A stretch of DNA of 5,164 bases from an uncultured Eubacteriales bacterium (GTDB lineage: Bacteria; Bacillota; Clostridia; Peptostreptococcales; Anaerovoracaceae). This document shows positions 5,115-5,164 of this stretch, piece by piece. The notes under the pieces are model-generated. The model searched no databases and was not told where the DNA came from. It worked only from the letters and a program-made list of their open reading frames with translations. The translations under genes were made by a program, and so were the position numbers. The stretch lies in the NCBI GenBank assembly GCA_959021945.1, contig CAUEYG010000166.1, positions 1-5,164 on the forward strand, read 5' to 3'. Position 1 is the stretch's first letter, and each line of letters starts with the position of its first letter.

Positions 5115-5164
5115 GCGTAGGATAGAAAGCCTGGAAAAAAGAAAAACCCCGGGAAGTGGAAGGG

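Noticed and set aside
5115..5164. Terminator arm or ribosome binding site for a next gene in the purine-rich end with CCCCGGG
   Set aside because: The window ends before a second arm, T-tract or start codon can be seen, so nothing can be assigned.

Overview
The window looks like chromosomal DNA from an AT-rich, motile, anaerobic member of the Firmicutes, most likely class Clostridia. I infer this from strong AGGAGG-type ribosome binding sites, TTG start codons, a Clostridia-style soluble PAS hybrid kinase, and a chemoreceptor with tandem HAMP domains. The genus cannot be fixed from the sequence alone.

Layout. (1) Positions 1-340, minus strand: the first ~113 codons of a citrate synthase family gene that runs off the left edge. 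(2) 341-562: a 222-bp divergent intergenic region. It holds an extended -10 promoter for the citrate synthase gene on the minus strand and a near-consensus sigma-A promoter for the kinase on the plus strand. (3) 563-2935, plus: a 790-residue cytosolic hybrid histidine kinase (three PAS-like domains, HisKA, HATPase_c, receiver). (4) 3046-4646, plus: a transmembrane methyl-accepting chemotaxis protein broken into two reading frames by an apparent single-base deletion near 3942-3944. It is followed by a clear intrinsic terminator at 4675-4707. (5) 4797-5114, plus: a small secreted protein whose whole mature part is an x-Pro-Asn triplet repeat. (6) 5115-5164: a short purine-rich tail with no assignable gene.

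How the genes relate. The kinase and the chemoreceptor are both signal-input proteins on one strand with no convincing terminator between them, so read-through is possible, but each also has its own promoter or -10 signal. The kinase has no DNA-binding output and no HPt domain, and no partner regulator lies in the window. The chemoreceptor as written cannot be made as one chain, so it is a pseudogene, a recent mutation or a sequencing error. The x-Pro-Asn protein sits behind the terminator and is transcriptionally separate. The strongest candidate for something not well described is this triplet-repeat secreted protein. The other items worth checking are the chemoreceptor frameshift and a Cys cluster in the kinase's first PAS domain.
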